DNA from: Elusimicrobia bacterium HGW-Elusimicrobia-3
GTDB taxonomy: Bacteria > Elusimicrobiota > Elusimicrobia > Elusimicrobiales > UBA9959
Direction: 5' to 3'
Assembly: GCA_002840355.1 (NCBI GenBank)
Contig: PHAL01000023.1
Location: 1 to 37,855, forward strand
Length of the DNA stretch: 37,855 nucleotides
Shown here: positions 8,004 through 16,414 of the stretch, piece by piece
Layout of the letters: every line of letters starts with the position of its first letter
Position numbering within the stretch: the stretch's first letter is position 1
The notes under the pieces: model-generated
Seen by the model: only the letters and a program-made list of their open reading frames with translations
The model's database searches: none
What the model was told of the DNA's origin: nothing
Program-made: the position numbers and the translations under genes

Positions 8004-8828
8004 GTGAAACTTCCGGTAAAGATATTCAGCGGCGGCCTGGCCATGCTGGCCGCTTTATTTATCGGGGCGGCCGAGGCCGCCGAGATCCGCTTCGATACCC
8101 CCGGCGTTGCGGGGCTGGCTGAATATGCGCGCGGCGCGGAAACAGCCGCGCCCCTGGCGCCGCCGCCGGCGCCGGCCGGGGCGCATGTCTACGATTTCAA
8201 ATCCCTCTACGGCAGCCTCGGTTATCCCTCGCCCGGTTATTTCGGCTCCACCGAAGAAGAGGTGATGGACCTCGATACCTACACCAGCAAGTACGACAGT
8301 TTCTACGGCGAGATCAACGGCTACCTGCGCTTCCACCCCGCGCCCTACGAATGGTACGGCACCGGCCCCGAGGACGCGCGGGACATAGTGGCGCGCCTCG
8401 ACAATGTCTTCCGCCGCGCGCCCGCCATCCCCGGCGACCTGATACTGTTCCGCGGCCTGGGCCTGGGCTGGCACGGCGGCAAGCCGCTGGCGACTGGCGA
8501 AGAATTCACGGACAAGGGTTATGTTTCCACCTCGGTCAGCTACAGCGTGGCGCGCTACTTCGCGCTGGAGATGGGCGACGAGGAGAAGCCGGAGCGCCGG
8601 GCCGTCTTCGTCCTCTACCTGGCCGGGCCCGAGGAGCGCGGCATACTGGTGGACCAGGGTGAGGACGAGGTGATGCTGCCGCGCGGGCGCAAATTCCGCG
8701 TGATGGCGCGCAAGGAAGGCGCGCTGAAATACGACCTGTACCTGGTGCAGGCCTGCGCCGCCGAGTGCGAAACCGCCACGCGTTCGGACGTGAGCGACTT
8801 CTGGCGCGGCTTCGAGCCGCGGGACTGA
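8004..8828 (+). CDS. Exported ADP-ribosyltransferase (R-S-E class) toxin-like protein
   Basis: A 274-aa protein starting at GTG 8004, chosen because a signal peptide begins there (KLPVKIF, then a hydrophobic run to GAAEA, cleavage near residue 26) and a TATAAT box sits just upstream. Residues 60-250 carry the three marks of R-S-E ADP-ribosyltransferases: FRG with R150, the STS motif S175-T176-S177 after FTDKGYV, and an ExE pair E220-D-E222 followed by VMLPRGRKFRV. INGYLR (104-109) matches the helical region before the NAD site. In this family the ExE form usually modifies arginine. The mature protein would transfer ADP-ribose from NAD outside the cytoplasm or to a target cell. No immunity gene is adjacent. 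A terminator follows. Confidence 0.82.
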   Translation: MKLPVKIFSGGLAMLAALFIGAAEAAEIRFDTPGVAGLAEYARGAETAAPLAPPPAPAGAHVYDFKSLYGSLGYPSPGYFGSTEEEVMDLDTYTSKYDSFYGEINGYLRFHPAPYEWYGTGPEDARDIVARLDNVFRRAPAIPGDLILFRGLGLGWHGGKPLATGEEFTDKGYVSTSVSYSVARYFALEMGDEEKPERRAVFVLYLAGPEERGILVDQGEDEVMLPRGRKFRVMARKEGALKYDLYLVQACAAECETATRSDVSDFWRGFEPRD

Positions 8829-8846
8829 ACCCGGTTTTTTACCGCA

Positions 8847-8869
8847 GGCCGCCGCCCGGCGGCCTTTTT
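8847..8869 (+). terminator. Terminator of ADP-ribosyltransferase gene
   Basis: Stem GGCCGCC (8847-8853) pairs with GGCGGCC (8858-8864) around GCCC, followed by TTTTT. Confidence 0.85.
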
Positions 8870-8890
8870 CATTTACGGGTTTTTAAAAGG

Positions 8891-8896
8891 TAAAAT
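8891..8896 (+). promoter_or_regulatory. -10 box (TAAAAT) of VF530-family gene
   Basis: TAAAAT with predicted +1 near 8903 leaves a leader of about 10 nt before the ATG at 8913, without a clear Shine-Dalgarno sequence. Confidence 0.4.
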
Positions 8897-8912
8897 TAGA
8901 GCAGGCAAAAAC

Positions 8913-9158
8913 ATGACCCCTTTCGACCAGAACCCCAAAGACCCGCTGCACGGCATCACGCTCAAGGACATACTCGAGCGGCTGGTGAAGCGCCACGGCT
9001 GGGAAGAGATGGGCCGGCGGGTGCAGATCCGCTGCTTCATGCACGACCCCTCCATAAAGTCCAGCCTCGCCTTCCTGCGCAAGACCCCCTGGGCGCGCCA
9101 GAAAGTGGAGGCCTGGTTCCTCCGAGAGCTGCTCACCTACCGGCCCGGCAAGGAATAG
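8913..9158 (+). CDS. VF530-family (DUF2132) small protein
   Basis: An 81-aa protein that matches the VF530 family almost end to end: DPLHGITLKDILERLV, HGWEEMG, IRCFMHDPSIKSSLAFLRKTPWAR and KVEAWFL are the family's conserved blocks. The family adopts a small helical fold, and the prototype from Vibrio fischeri was proposed to bind DNA; its cellular role is not established. There is no signal peptide, so it is cytoplasmic. It stands alone between the ADP-ribosyltransferase terminator and yceI, with its own -10 box. Confidence 0.9.
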   Translation: MTPFDQNPKDPLHGITLKDILERLVKRHGWEEMGRRVQIRCFMHDPSIKSSLAFLRKTPWARQKVEAWFLRELLTYRPGKE

Positions 9159-9212
9159 GGCGCCGCCGCCTCCGGGGCGTAAAAAATTGATAATATCGGG
9201 GGAGGAGGGTTT

Positions 9213-9812
9213 ATGAAAAAACACATATTGGCGGTATTGGCCCTGGCGGCGCTCGCCGCGCCCGCGGCGGCAGAGGTCTACAGGATAGACGAGGCGCATA
9301 GCGCGGTCAGCTTCAAGGTGGCACACATGGCCATCAGCAAGGTCAGCGGCCGGTTCGACAGGTTTTCCGGCACCATCGATTATACGCCGGGCAATACGAA
9401 GACCTGGAAGACCGAGGCGGTCATAGACGTGGCCAGCATCAACACCGGCGTAGAAGCCCGCGACAAACACCTGCGCGCGCCCGACTTCTTCGACGTGGAG
9501 AAGTTCCCGACGATGACCTTTAAAAGCCTGAAGGTTACCGGCTACAAGAAGATGAAGGGCAAGCTGCACGGCGAGCTGACCATGCGCGGCGTCACCAGGC
9601 CCGTGGTGCTCGAGGTGGAGGGCAGCGGTCCGGTGAAGGACCCGTGGGGGAAAGAGCGGGTGGCCGCCGTGGCCAAAACCACCATCAACCGCAAGGACTT
9701 CGGCCTGGGCTGGAACCAGGTGCTGGAGGCGGGCGGCCTGCTGGTGGGCGAAAAGGTGGAGATCACGCTGGAGATAGAGGCCGTGAAAGAGGAGCCCGCC
9801 CCTGCCAAGTGA
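9213..9812 (+). CDS. Exported YceI-family protein
   Basis: A 199-aa periplasmic protein of the YceI lipocalin-like family. It has a Sec signal peptide (MKKHILAVLALAALAAPAAA) and then the family blocks YRIDEAHSAVSFKVAHM, KVSGRFDRFSGTIDY, the SINTGVEARDKHLRAPDFFDVEKFPTM region, and GELTMRGVTRPVVLEVE. YceI proteins form a beta-barrel that binds polyisoprenoid-like molecules; roles in stress and isoprenoid transport have been proposed. An extended -10 (TGaTAATAT, 9188-9196) and a strong GGAGGAGGG (9201-9209) precede the ATG. A short charged tail (KEEPAPAK) ends the protein. A terminator follows, so it is a single-gene unit. Confidence 0.95.
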   Translation: MKKHILAVLALAALAAPAAAEVYRIDEAHSAVSFKVAHMAISKVSGRFDRFSGTIDYTPGNTKTWKTEAVIDVASINTGVEARDKHLRAPDFFDVEKFPTMTFKSLKVTGYKKMKGKLHGELTMRGVTRPVVLEVEGSGPVKDPWGKERVAAVAKTTINRKDFGLGWNQVLEAGGLLVGEKVEITLEIEAVKEEPAPAK

Positions 9813-9830
9813 CCGGAGAGCGCGCCGTAA

Positions 9831-9862
9831 AACGCCGGGGCGACCCGGCGTTTTTGTTTTTA
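9831..9862 (+). terminator. Terminator after yceI-family gene
   Basis: AACGCCGGG (9831-9839) pairs with CCCGGCGTT (9844-9852) around GCGA, followed by a T-rich tract to about 9861. It ends just before the -10 box of the next gene. Confidence 0.88.
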
Positions 9863-9864
9863 GG

Positions 9865-9870
9865 TATACT
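9865..9870 (+). promoter_or_regulatory. -10 box placed for leaderless transcription of 9877 gene
   Basis: TATACT at 9865-9870 puts the predicted +1 at 9877, the A of the ATG, with no Shine-Dalgarno sequence between. It begins 3 nt after the preceding terminator's T tract. Confidence 0.5.
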
Positions 9871-9876
9871 TTATAT

Positions 9877-10686
9877 ATGGAAAAGGAGAATAGTCTCGGC
9901 CCGGGAATGATGTTTTTCATGGTCCTGCTGGGCCTGTCCGGCCTGCTGCTGCCGGCCGCCGTGGCGCTGCTGCTCTACTCGGCCGGCCTGCTGCGCGCGG
10001 ATCTCTTCGCGGCCGACGGCGCGCGCTGGGCGGCGCTGGGCTGGGCCATGCTGATGGGGGGCTTCGGCGTCTGCACCGTTGTCCTCGGCCTGCCGGCCGT
10101 GCTGCGCGCGCTGTCCTTTTCCACGGAGGCCGCCCTGGCGCTGACCCGGTTGCTGGGCAACGTGGTGCTGGGCGGTGCCGCGCTGCTGGGACTGTCCATT
10201 TATTCCGCCGCCGTGCTGCTGGACTCGTGGCCGGACCAGAGCGTCGGCGCCAGGAGCAATATATTGATAGCCGCTGGCATCATGCTGGCCGGCATAACCG
10301 TGCGGGGCGCTCTGGAGTTCGGCCGCGCCCGGCGCAAACTCGGCCTGGGCGAGGCCGGCCTGGACCGCGACGAGATCGTCTGTTCTCCCGGCGAGGAGAT
10401 ACGCCTGCGACTCAACACCGAGAAGAAGGCTTCTTCGGTAGAGGCCAGCCTGCTGCTCTACTCCGAGAACGGCGACGAGCCTCTGGCCAGTTACCCCGCC
10501 GCCGTGGGGCCGGCCGAGGCCGGGGCCAAGGGCTGGTCCTACCGCATAGCCGTGAAATTCCCGGAGGGGATGCCCCCGCCCGCCGAGGGCGGCTGGTGCC
10601 TCTCGGTGAAGGCCAAGGGCAAGAACGGCGGCGTCTACCACGACTCGCTGAATGTGGAACCCCGCGGCGGGCGGTCAGAAGTTTAA
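9877..10686 (+). CDS. Four-helix membrane protein, unknown function
   Basis: A 269-aa protein with about four membrane segments in the first half (residues 8-32, 50-72, 88-112 and 124-144) and a soluble domain from about 150 to 269. The soluble part is beta-rich (EEIRLRLNTEKKASSVEASLLLYSENG, WSYRIAVKFPEGMPPPAEGGWCLSVKAKGKNGG) and resembles an Ig-like or arrestin-like sandwich, an impression only. No known family is recognised. It is the first gene of a tight operon: the SF1B helicase starts 3 bp after its stop. The link between a membrane protein and a helicase is unexplained. Confidence 0.75.
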   Translation: MEKENSLGPGMMFFMVLLGLSGLLLPAAVALLLYSAGLLRADLFAADGARWAALGWAMLMGGFGVCTVVLGLPAVLRALSFSTEAALALTRLLGNVVLGGAALLGLSIYSAAVLLDSWPDQSVGARSNILIAAGIMLAGITVRGALEFGRARRKLGLGEAGLDRDEIVCSPGEEIRLRLNTEKKASSVEASLLLYSENGDEPLASYPAAVGPAEAGAKGWSYRIAVKFPEGMPPPAEGGWCLSVKAKGKNGGVYHDSLNVEPRGGRSEV

Positions 10687-10688
10687 CG

Positions 10689-11849
10689 ATGGAACTATCC
10701 GAAGATCAGAGCAAAGCCCTGGAGCGGCTGCTGGCCTGGTACAAAGACCCGGCCAGGCCCCCCTATATCACCATGGGCGGCTACGCCGGCACCGGCAAGA
10801 CCACGCTGATAGCCGTGCTCAAGAACGAGCTGCAGCGCCTGGACAAGAACCTGAAGATCGCCTTCTGCAGCTATACCGGCAAGGCCGCGCAGAACCTCAA
10901 GAACAAGCTCAAGGAAGCCGCCGCCCTCTCGGTGAAGGATTCGGTCAGCACCATACACGGCCTCATCTACACGCCGCGCGAGGGCGGCGACGGGCGCATC
11001 GCCGGCTGGGACCGCAAGGACGCGCTGGAACGCGGCCTGATAATCGTCGACGAGGCCTCCATGGTGGACGGCCTGATCTGGGCGGACCTGCTCTCCTACG
11101 GCATCCCCGTCATCGCGGTGGGCGACCACGGCCAGCTGCCGCCCATCTCCGGGAAATTCAACCTGATGCAGGCGCCGCAGCTGCTGCTGACCCAGATACA
11201 CCGGCAGGCCGAGGGCAACCCCATCATCCGGGTCTCGCGGTTCGCCCGCACCACCGGCCTGATACCGCCCGAGCGCTACGGCGCCGGCGTGGTGAAATAC
11301 CTCAAGGAAGACAGCGACGCCCAGGAGCGGAGCGGCGAACTGCTGGAATCCTACTCGCCCGACACGCTGATCCTGTGCGGCTACAACAATACCCGCAACC
11401 GCATCAACCAGTTCATGCGCGCGGCCCGCGGCTTCGAAACCCCCAACCCCGCGTCGGGCGACAGGGTGATCTGCCTGCGCAATAACCACAAGAAAGGCAT
11501 ATACAACGGCATGCTGGGCACCATCGTGAACATCGCCCCCGCGCAGAAGGACTGGTACCAGGCCGAGATACAACTCGACGACCGGGAGCGGCTCTACGAG
11601 GGCCTCATCTACGCGCCGCAGTTCGGCGCCAGGACCGGCATTAATTTCACGGCGGACCGCCGGCTGGCCATGACTGGCGACCTGTTCGACTTCGGCTACG
11701 CGCTGACCGTGCACAAGGCGCAGGGCAGCCAGGCCCGGCGCGTGGTGATGTTCGAGGAGCGCTTCGCCCAGATGGACGACGAGATGTGGCGCCGCTGGCT
11801 GTACACCGGCGTCACGCGCGCCGAAGAGGAACTGTACCTGTTCGGCTGA
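10689..11849 (+). CDS. RecD/Dda-like SF1B DNA helicase
   Basis: A 386-aa ATP-dependent 5'-3' helicase. Walker A is GYAGTGKTT (residues 32-40), followed by the Ia-like CSYTGKAA, Walker B IIVDEASMVD, motif III VGDHGQLPPI and, near the C-terminus, motif V/VI elements ALTVHKAQGSQ and YTGVTRAEEELYLFG. The length and motif order match the short RecD2/Dda-type proteins rather than full RecD. An open frame extends far upstream, but the ATG at 10689 is chosen because the helicase domain begins immediately and it follows the previous stop by 2 bp. It is cotranscribed with a membrane protein and with the small Cys-pair protein that follows at 11852. Confidence 0.92.
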   Translation: MELSEDQSKALERLLAWYKDPARPPYITMGGYAGTGKTTLIAVLKNELQRLDKNLKIAFCSYTGKAAQNLKNKLKEAAALSVKDSVSTIHGLIYTPREGGDGRIAGWDRKDALERGLIIVDEASMVDGLIWADLLSYGIPVIAVGDHGQLPPISGKFNLMQAPQLLLTQIHRQAEGNPIIRVSRFARTTGLIPPERYGAGVVKYLKEDSDAQERSGELLESYSPDTLILCGYNNTRNRINQFMRAARGFETPNPASGDRVICLRNNHKKGIYNGMLGTIVNIAPAQKDWYQAEIQLDDRERLYEGLIYAPQFGARTGINFTADRRLAMTGDLFDFGYALTVHKAQGSQARRVVMFEERFAQMDDEMWRRWLYTGVTRAEEELYLFG

Positions 11850-11851
11850 CT

Positions 11852-12223
11852 ATGAAAGACCTGGTCTGCAAGATCTGCACGATAAAGCTGGTAGAGGCCG
11901 CCTACGCGCGCGCCTGGTGGTTCCGCCTGGTGCGGGGGCCGCTGCGGCTGGCCATGCTGCTGCTGGGCAGGGTTTACGGCGCGGACCTGAACGCTTACTC
12001 TGTGCGCAGCCCGGCTTGCCGCGGCTGCCCGCGGCTGGTGAAGCTGGAACTCAAAGAGAAGTCGGCCCTGTTCCGGCTGCTCAATAACCTGGTGAACCCT
12101 TATTTCGACCGGCTGATAGAGCGCCTGCTGACGGAGCGGGAAATGCAGGAAGCCAAAGATTTCGCCGGGCGCGCCGTGCGCGGCGGGACGGAGGACGATA
12201 AGCATGACGAAAAACATTTATAG
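11852..12223 (+). CDS. Small protein with two Cys-x2-Cys pairs
   Basis: A 123-aa protein with CKIC (residues 6-9) near the start and CRGC near residue 55, a spacing that could bind one zinc ion or iron. A hydrophobic stretch between them (WWFRLVRGPLRLAMLLLGRVYG) may lie on or in the membrane. The C-terminal half is charged and helical (ALFRLLNNLVNPYFDRLIERLLTEREM). I do not recognise a family. It starts 3 nt after the helicase stop and its 3' end overlaps the next gene by 20 bp, so translation is probably coupled to both. Confidence 0.75.
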   Translation: MKDLVCKICTIKLVEAAYARAWWFRLVRGPLRLAMLLLGRVYGADLNAYSVRSPACRGCPRLVKLELKEKSALFRLLNNLVNPYFDRLIERLLTEREMQEAKDFAGRAVRGGTEDDKHDEKHL

Positions 12224-13661
12224 GACGGTCACTTACGCGCTGCTGTTCATAGCCGGCGCGCTGGCCATAGGCTACTACACCCTGCCGGTCAACCGGGTGA
12301 ACATGCGCTCCCGCCTGGTGATGCTGGGCGACTTCGACGGGAACAATAAATGGGACGCCGCCGACGCCGCGCTGCTCGCCGGCATAGCGGCCGACCCGTT
12401 CGCGCAGCCGGCCGGGACCGTGTACCGCGCCGACGCCAACCGCAACGGCCTGCTGGACGAGGAGGACCTGTATTTCCTGCGCGAGCTCTACAAGACCGGC
12501 GACCCTTACCAGGCCCGCGACTATTTCACCGCCAAGGGGATAGTGTTCCCTTACCCGCGCGACTTCTTCCGCTACGTGCCCGACACCGAGTACGTGCAGC
12601 ACCCGGTGCTGGCCCTGGAGCATCCCGCCGAGGCCGCCTCGCCGCTGAAATTCCTGGGCCAGGCCAGGGTAAAAGCCTCCTTCGGCTACCGCGCGGAGCT
12701 GCTGCGCGAGATCTACAGCGAGGGCATAAGGTTCTCGCTGGCCTATGCCCGCCGCGCGCCCGGCCTGCAGCCGAAAGAAAAAGAATACGCCGCGCTCAAG
12801 ACGGCGCGCTGCGCCGCCCTGTGGCGCGCCGGCGGCTACCACGAGCTGCTGCTGGAGCTCATGGCCCTCACCGAGGACGCCGAGACGCTCACCGTGACCG
12901 GGCAGCCGGCCTTCGTGGCGCAGAGCCTGTACCTGCGCGACCATTTGCGCGGCCTGCTGGAGTCGCAACTTTACAAGGATTACCTGGCCGGCCGGGCCCC
13001 GGCGGGGGCCGTCTTCGCCGAGATGCAGAAATACCTGCGTTCGGACATGAACATAGAGGCCGACCTGGCCGGTCTGGAGCCGCCGCGCGATTTCCTGGAG
13101 CTGAAGAATTACGCCGACCGCGCGCGCTGGCAGTACTACAAGAGCAGCTCCAGCCGCCGCGATTTCCGCCGGCTGCTGCTGTTCGCCCAGTACGACCGGC
13201 GCTATCTGCGCGCCGCCGCCCGCACCACCCGCCGGCTGGGCGACGCGCCGCTGGAGAACCACAACCTGCCCATGGTGCTGCTGTTCCGCCGGGCGCTTGA
13301 GATAAAAGAGGGGAACAAGCTGGCCGCCGTGGGCCTGATAGACGAGGCCGTGCGCGTGCCGTTCACCTGGGTCAAAGCCATACCGCGCGAGAAGCTGCCC
13401 GCCAGCGTGGCGCTGGAGAACTTCCTGCTGCCCGGCAACAAAGAGGACGGCTCCGACAAGAGCCGCCACTGGAACGTCTTCGGCGGCATCAGCCTGTACA
13501 AGTCGCCCGAAGAGTCGCTGCGCCTGGCGCTGGCGCGCGAGGTGAAGGATTTCCGCGACCACCCGTCGCCGCACGCGATGACCGAGTTCATCCGCGACAC
13601 CATGGCCAACCTCAACGGCATCTACTACGTGGTCAGCATAGACCCGCTTCTGGTAAAATAG
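12204..13661 (+). CDS. Membrane-anchored protein with dockerin-like calcium-binding repeats
   Basis: A 485-aa protein with an N-terminal membrane anchor (residues 7-26) and then two EF-hand-like loops typical of dockerin or calcium-binding repeats: D43-F-D45-G-N47 with D51 and D54, and D77-A-N79-R-N81-G with D85 and D88. The remainder (100-485) is Arg, Ala and Leu-rich and helical, probably a repeat-like scaffold; no catalytic motif is seen. The repeats would lie outside the cytoplasm, just after the anchor. In cellulosomes dockerins bind cohesins, but a single N-terminal pair on an anchored protein argues more for a calcium-stabilised fold. It overlaps the Cys-pair gene by 20 bp, in one operon with it. 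Confidence 0.8.
   Translation: MTKNIYRTVTYALLFIAGALAIGYYTLPVNRVNMRSRLVMLGDFDGNNKWDAADAALLAGIAADPFAQPAGTVYRADANRNGLLDEEDLYFLRELYKTGDPYQARDYFTAKGIVFPYPRDFFRYVPDTEYVQHPVLALEHPAEAASPLKFLGQARVKASFGYRAELLREIYSEGIRFSLAYARRAPGLQPKEKEYAALKTARCAALWRAGGYHELLLELMALTEDAETLTVTGQPAFVAQSLYLRDHLRGLLESQLYKDYLAGRAPAGAVFAEMQKYLRSDMNIEADLAGLEPPRDFLELKNYADRARWQYYKSSSSRRDFRRLLLFAQYDRRYLRAAARTTRRLGDAPLENHNLPMVLLFRRALEIKEGNKLAAVGLIDEAVRVPFTWVKAIPREKLPASVALENFLLPGNKEDGSDKSRHWNVFGGISLYKSPEESLRLALAREVKDFRDHPSPHAMTEFIRDTMANLNGIYYVVSIDPLLVK
13651..13659 (+). promoter_or_regulatory. Extended -10 box of TauE/SafE gene (leaderless)
   Basis: TGgTAAAAT at 13651-13659 gives a predicted +1 at 13666, the A of the ATG. It lies in the last codons of the upstream gene. 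The same TGGTAAAATAG string recurs at 34693 before the Pif1 gene. Confidence 0.55.
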
Positions 13662-13665
13662 CGCC

Positions 13666-14460
13666 ATGGAATACATAGCCATTCCCGCAGCGGCGTTCAT
13701 CGCCTCGCTGCTCAGCTTCTACTCGGGCTTCGGCCTGGGCACGCTGCTCATGCCGGTGCTGGCCCTGTTCTTCCCGCTGCCGGTGGCCATCGCGGCCACG
13801 GCCGTGGTGCACGGCTCCAATAACCTCTTCAAGATCGTCCTGGTCGGCTTGCGGGCCGACAGGGACCTGGTGCTGCGCTTCGGCCTGCCGGCCATAGCGG
13901 CGGCTTTCGCCGGGGCCTGGGCGCTGCATCTCTTTACCGCCGTCTCCGGCGGCCTGTCTTTCAGCTATGTGCTGCTGGGCAAGACCGCCGTGGTCACGCC
14001 GCTTAAATTCCTGCTGGCGCTGCTGATGCTGGGCTTCGCCGCGGTGGACATACACCCGGCGCTGAAGGGCATGAAGTTCGACCGCCGGTACCTGCCGGTG
14101 GGCGGCCTGCTGTCGGGTTTCTTCGGCGGCCTGAGCGGCCACCAGGGCGCCTTGCGCTCGGCTTTCCTGGTGAAGACCGACGTCACGCCGGAGGCCTTCG
14201 TGGCCACCAACGCCGTCATCGGCTTCATGGTGGACCTGGCCCGCATGCTGATCTACGCCTATACTATTTTCCTGCTCGGCGACGCGGGCGGTGTTCACGG
14301 CTTCCCGGCCCGTATAGCCGCCGTATCCGTGATCGCCTCGGTGGCCGGCGTAGTGATAGGCCTCAAGTTCCTGCACAAGGTGACGATCTCCGTCATACAG
14401 AGCCTCACCGCCGCCATGCTGGCCGCCATAGCCGTCTTCCTGGGCGCCGGCCTGATCTAA
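13666..14460 (+). CDS. TauE/SafE-family membrane permease
   Basis: A 264-aa integral membrane protein with about eight hydrophobic segments. The N-terminal FYSGFGLGTLLMPVLALFFPLPVAIAATAVVHGSNN and the internal repeat GGLLSGFFGGLSGHQGALRSAFL are characteristic of the TauE/SafE (DUF81) family, whose members export sulfite, sulfoacetate or other small anions. The second motif also holds family-typical GGxSGHQG. The substrate here cannot be assigned: no sulfur-metabolism gene is adjacent. Its promoter overlaps the end of the preceding gene, and no terminator is obvious before recQ. Confidence 0.9.
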   Translation: MEYIAIPAAAFIASLLSFYSGFGLGTLLMPVLALFFPLPVAIAATAVVHGSNNLFKIVLVGLRADRDLVLRFGLPAIAAAFAGAWALHLFTAVSGGLSFSYVLLGKTAVVTPLKFLLALLMLGFAAVDIHPALKGMKFDRRYLPVGGLLSGFFGGLSGHQGALRSAFLVKTDVTPEAFVATNAVIGFMVDLARMLIYAYTIFLLGDAGGVHGFPARIAAVSVIASVAGVVIGLKFLHKVTISVIQSLTAAMLAAIAVFLGAGLI

Positions 14461-14484
14461 AAGCCGGCGCCGCCGGCCCTGCCG

Positions 14485-14523
14485 CCCGACACGCCCTTGG
14501 CGGGGTGCCGTGCTATACTATCT
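14485..14523 (+). repeat. Dispersed repeat overlapping the recQ promoter
   Basis: CCCGACACGCCCTTGGCGGG followed by GT, GCCG and TGCTATACTAT matches 32488-32524 in 31 of 37 positions; a partial copy lies at 32398-32415. The 3' part contains an extended -10 TGcTATACT (14511-14519), predicting +1 at about 14526, at the recQ start codon. Confidence 0.5.
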
Positions 14524-16374
14524 ATGATGAGTCCGGAAGAAATACTCAAAAAACGCTGGGGCTACGACTCTTTCAAGCCGCTGCAGCGCGAGGCCATAGA
14601 GGCCGCGCTGGCCGGCCGCGACTCGCTGGTGGTGCTGCCCACCGGCGGCGGCAAAAGCCTCTGCTACCAGCTGCCCGCCGTGGCCGGGAAAGGCCTGGTG
14701 CTGGTGGTCTCCCCGCTCATTGCCCTCATGGACGACCAGGTGGCCGCCGCCCGCGAGGCGGGCCTGGCCGCCGACGCGCTGCATTCCAATCTGAAAGTCG
14801 GCCCCAAGCGAGAGGTTTACGCCAATCTCAATAACGGTACCACCGACCTGCTGTATGTCAGCCCCGAGCGGCTGCTGGCCGGCGACCTGTACGAGGCCAT
14901 AGCCCCGCGCCTGATACTAGCGGCCGTGGACGAGGCGCACTGCGTGTCGCACTGGGGGCACGAGTTCCGCCCCGAGTACCGCAAACTGACCGAGGCGCTG
15001 GACCTGTTCCCGAAAGCCGCACGCATGGCTCTCACCGCCACTGCAACGCCCGCCGTGCGGCAGGACATACTGGAGCGGCTGGGCCTGCGCTCACCTGAAA
15101 TTTTAGTGGGCCATCCCGACCGGCCCAATCTGGTGTACCGCGCCTTCCCGCGCCGCGACCAGGTCAAGCAGGTGCTCGAGGCCGTGCGGCGCCATCCCGG
15201 CGAGGGGGGCATAGTGTACGCCCAGACCCGCAAGGACGTGGAGCGGCTGGCCGCCAAGCTGAAAGAAGAGGGCGTCTCCTGCGCGCCCTACCACGCCGGC
15301 CTCGGCGCCGAGGAGCGCCGCCAGGCCCAGCACGATTTCGTCAACGAGCGGCTGGACGTGATAGTGGCCACCATCGCCTTCGGCATGGGCATAGACCGCT
15401 CCAATGTGCGCTATGTCATCCACGCCAATACGCCGCGCTCCGTGGAGCATTACCAGCAGGAGAGCGGCCGCGCCGGCCGCGACGGGCAGCCCGCCGAATG
15501 CACGCTGCTGTTCTCGGCCTCCGACCTGGCCACGCACCGCTGGCTGGCCAAGAAGGATTTCACGCTGCCGCCCGAGCGCCTGAAGGCGCTGGAGAAGCAG
15601 CTGCGCGATATAGGCCGCTACGCCTCGGCGCCGGTCTGCCGCCACGGCCTGCTGGCCGCCCATTTCAGCGCGCCCTACCCGCCGGACGGCACCGCGCGGG
15701 ACGGCTGCGGCGCCTGCGACGTCTGCCTGGGCGAGACCAAGGGCCTGCCCGACGACGAGGCGCTGTTGACGGCCAAGAAGGTGCTCTCGGCCGCCTGGCG
15801 CGCCGAGGGCCGCTACGGCACCGGCTACGTGGTGAATCTGCTGCTGGGCCGCCCCAACGACCGTATGGCCGCCAACGGCCACGACCAGCTGCAGGTGTTC
15901 GGCCTGCTCAAGGAGGCCGGCGAGCCCGCCGTGCGCTCCTGGATAGACCAGCTGATAGTGCAGGATTTCCTGGAAGTCACCGAGGACAGCGAATACCCGC
16001 TGCTGCGCATCACCGCCGAGGGCCGCGCCCTCTGCCAGGACCGCGGCAGCGTTAAGCTGGGCCAGCCGGCCCCGGCCGGCAAGGCCAAGAAGAAGCCCAA
16101 GGCCCTCAAGGCCGTGGCCGGGGAGTTCTCGGACGCCGACGAGGCCGTGTTCCACCGCCTGCGCGCCCTGCGCCGGGCGCTGGCCGACAAGGCAGGCATA
16201 CCGCCCTATGTCATCTGCCACGACTCCGCGCTGGTGGAGATGGCCGCCGCCCGGCCCGCCACGCCGGAGGCGCTGCTGGAGATCAAGGGCATGGGCGAGA
16301 AGCGCGTGCAGAAATACGGCGCCGCTTTCCTGGCCGCCGTGGCCGGCGGCGGGGACCTGCCGGAGGCCGACTAG
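14524..16374 (+). CDS. recQ: RecQ ATP-dependent DNA helicase
   Basis: A 616-aa 3'-5' helicase that unwinds recombination and replication intermediates. Walker A is TGGGKS (about residue 40), the DEAH box is near residue 135 (AAVDEAHCVSHWGHEFRPEY), the conserved TATATP follows and motif VI is QESGRAGRDG. The RecQ-C-terminal zinc site uses C373 in PVCRHG and the cluster GCGACDVC (about 396-402). A C-terminal HRDC domain lies at about 540-612 (FHRLRALRRALADKAGIPPYVICHD). All key motifs are intact. Two in-frame ATGs (14524 and 14527) are possible; the predicted transcript starts at about 14526, so ATG 14527 may be used leaderlessly. Confidence 0.97.
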   Translation: MMSPEEILKKRWGYDSFKPLQREAIEAALAGRDSLVVLPTGGGKSLCYQLPAVAGKGLVLVVSPLIALMDDQVAAAREAGLAADALHSNLKVGPKREVYANLNNGTTDLLYVSPERLLAGDLYEAIAPRLILAAVDEAHCVSHWGHEFRPEYRKLTEALDLFPKAARMALTATATPAVRQDILERLGLRSPEILVGHPDRPNLVYRAFPRRDQVKQVLEAVRRHPGEGGIVYAQTRKDVERLAAKLKEEGVSCAPYHAGLGAEERRQAQHDFVNERLDVIVATIAFGMGIDRSNVRYVIHANTPRSVEHYQQESGRAGRDGQPAECTLLFSASDLATHRWLAKKDFTLPPERLKALEKQLRDIGRYASAPVCRHGLLAAHFSAPYPPDGTARDGCGACDVCLGETKGLPDDEALLTAKKVLSAAWRAEGRYGTGYVVNLLLGRPNDRMAANGHDQLQVFGLLKEAGEPAVRSWIDQLIVQDFLEVTEDSEYPLLRITAEGRALCQDRGSVKLGQPAPAGKAKKKPKALKAVAGEFSDADEAVFHRLRALRRALADKAGIPPYVICHDSALVEMAAARPATPEALLEIKGMGEKRVQKYGAAFLAAVAGGGDLPEAD

Positions 16375-16414
16375 GGCCGCCGGCGCCTCAACGGTATACT
16401 GGCGGCCCTGTATT

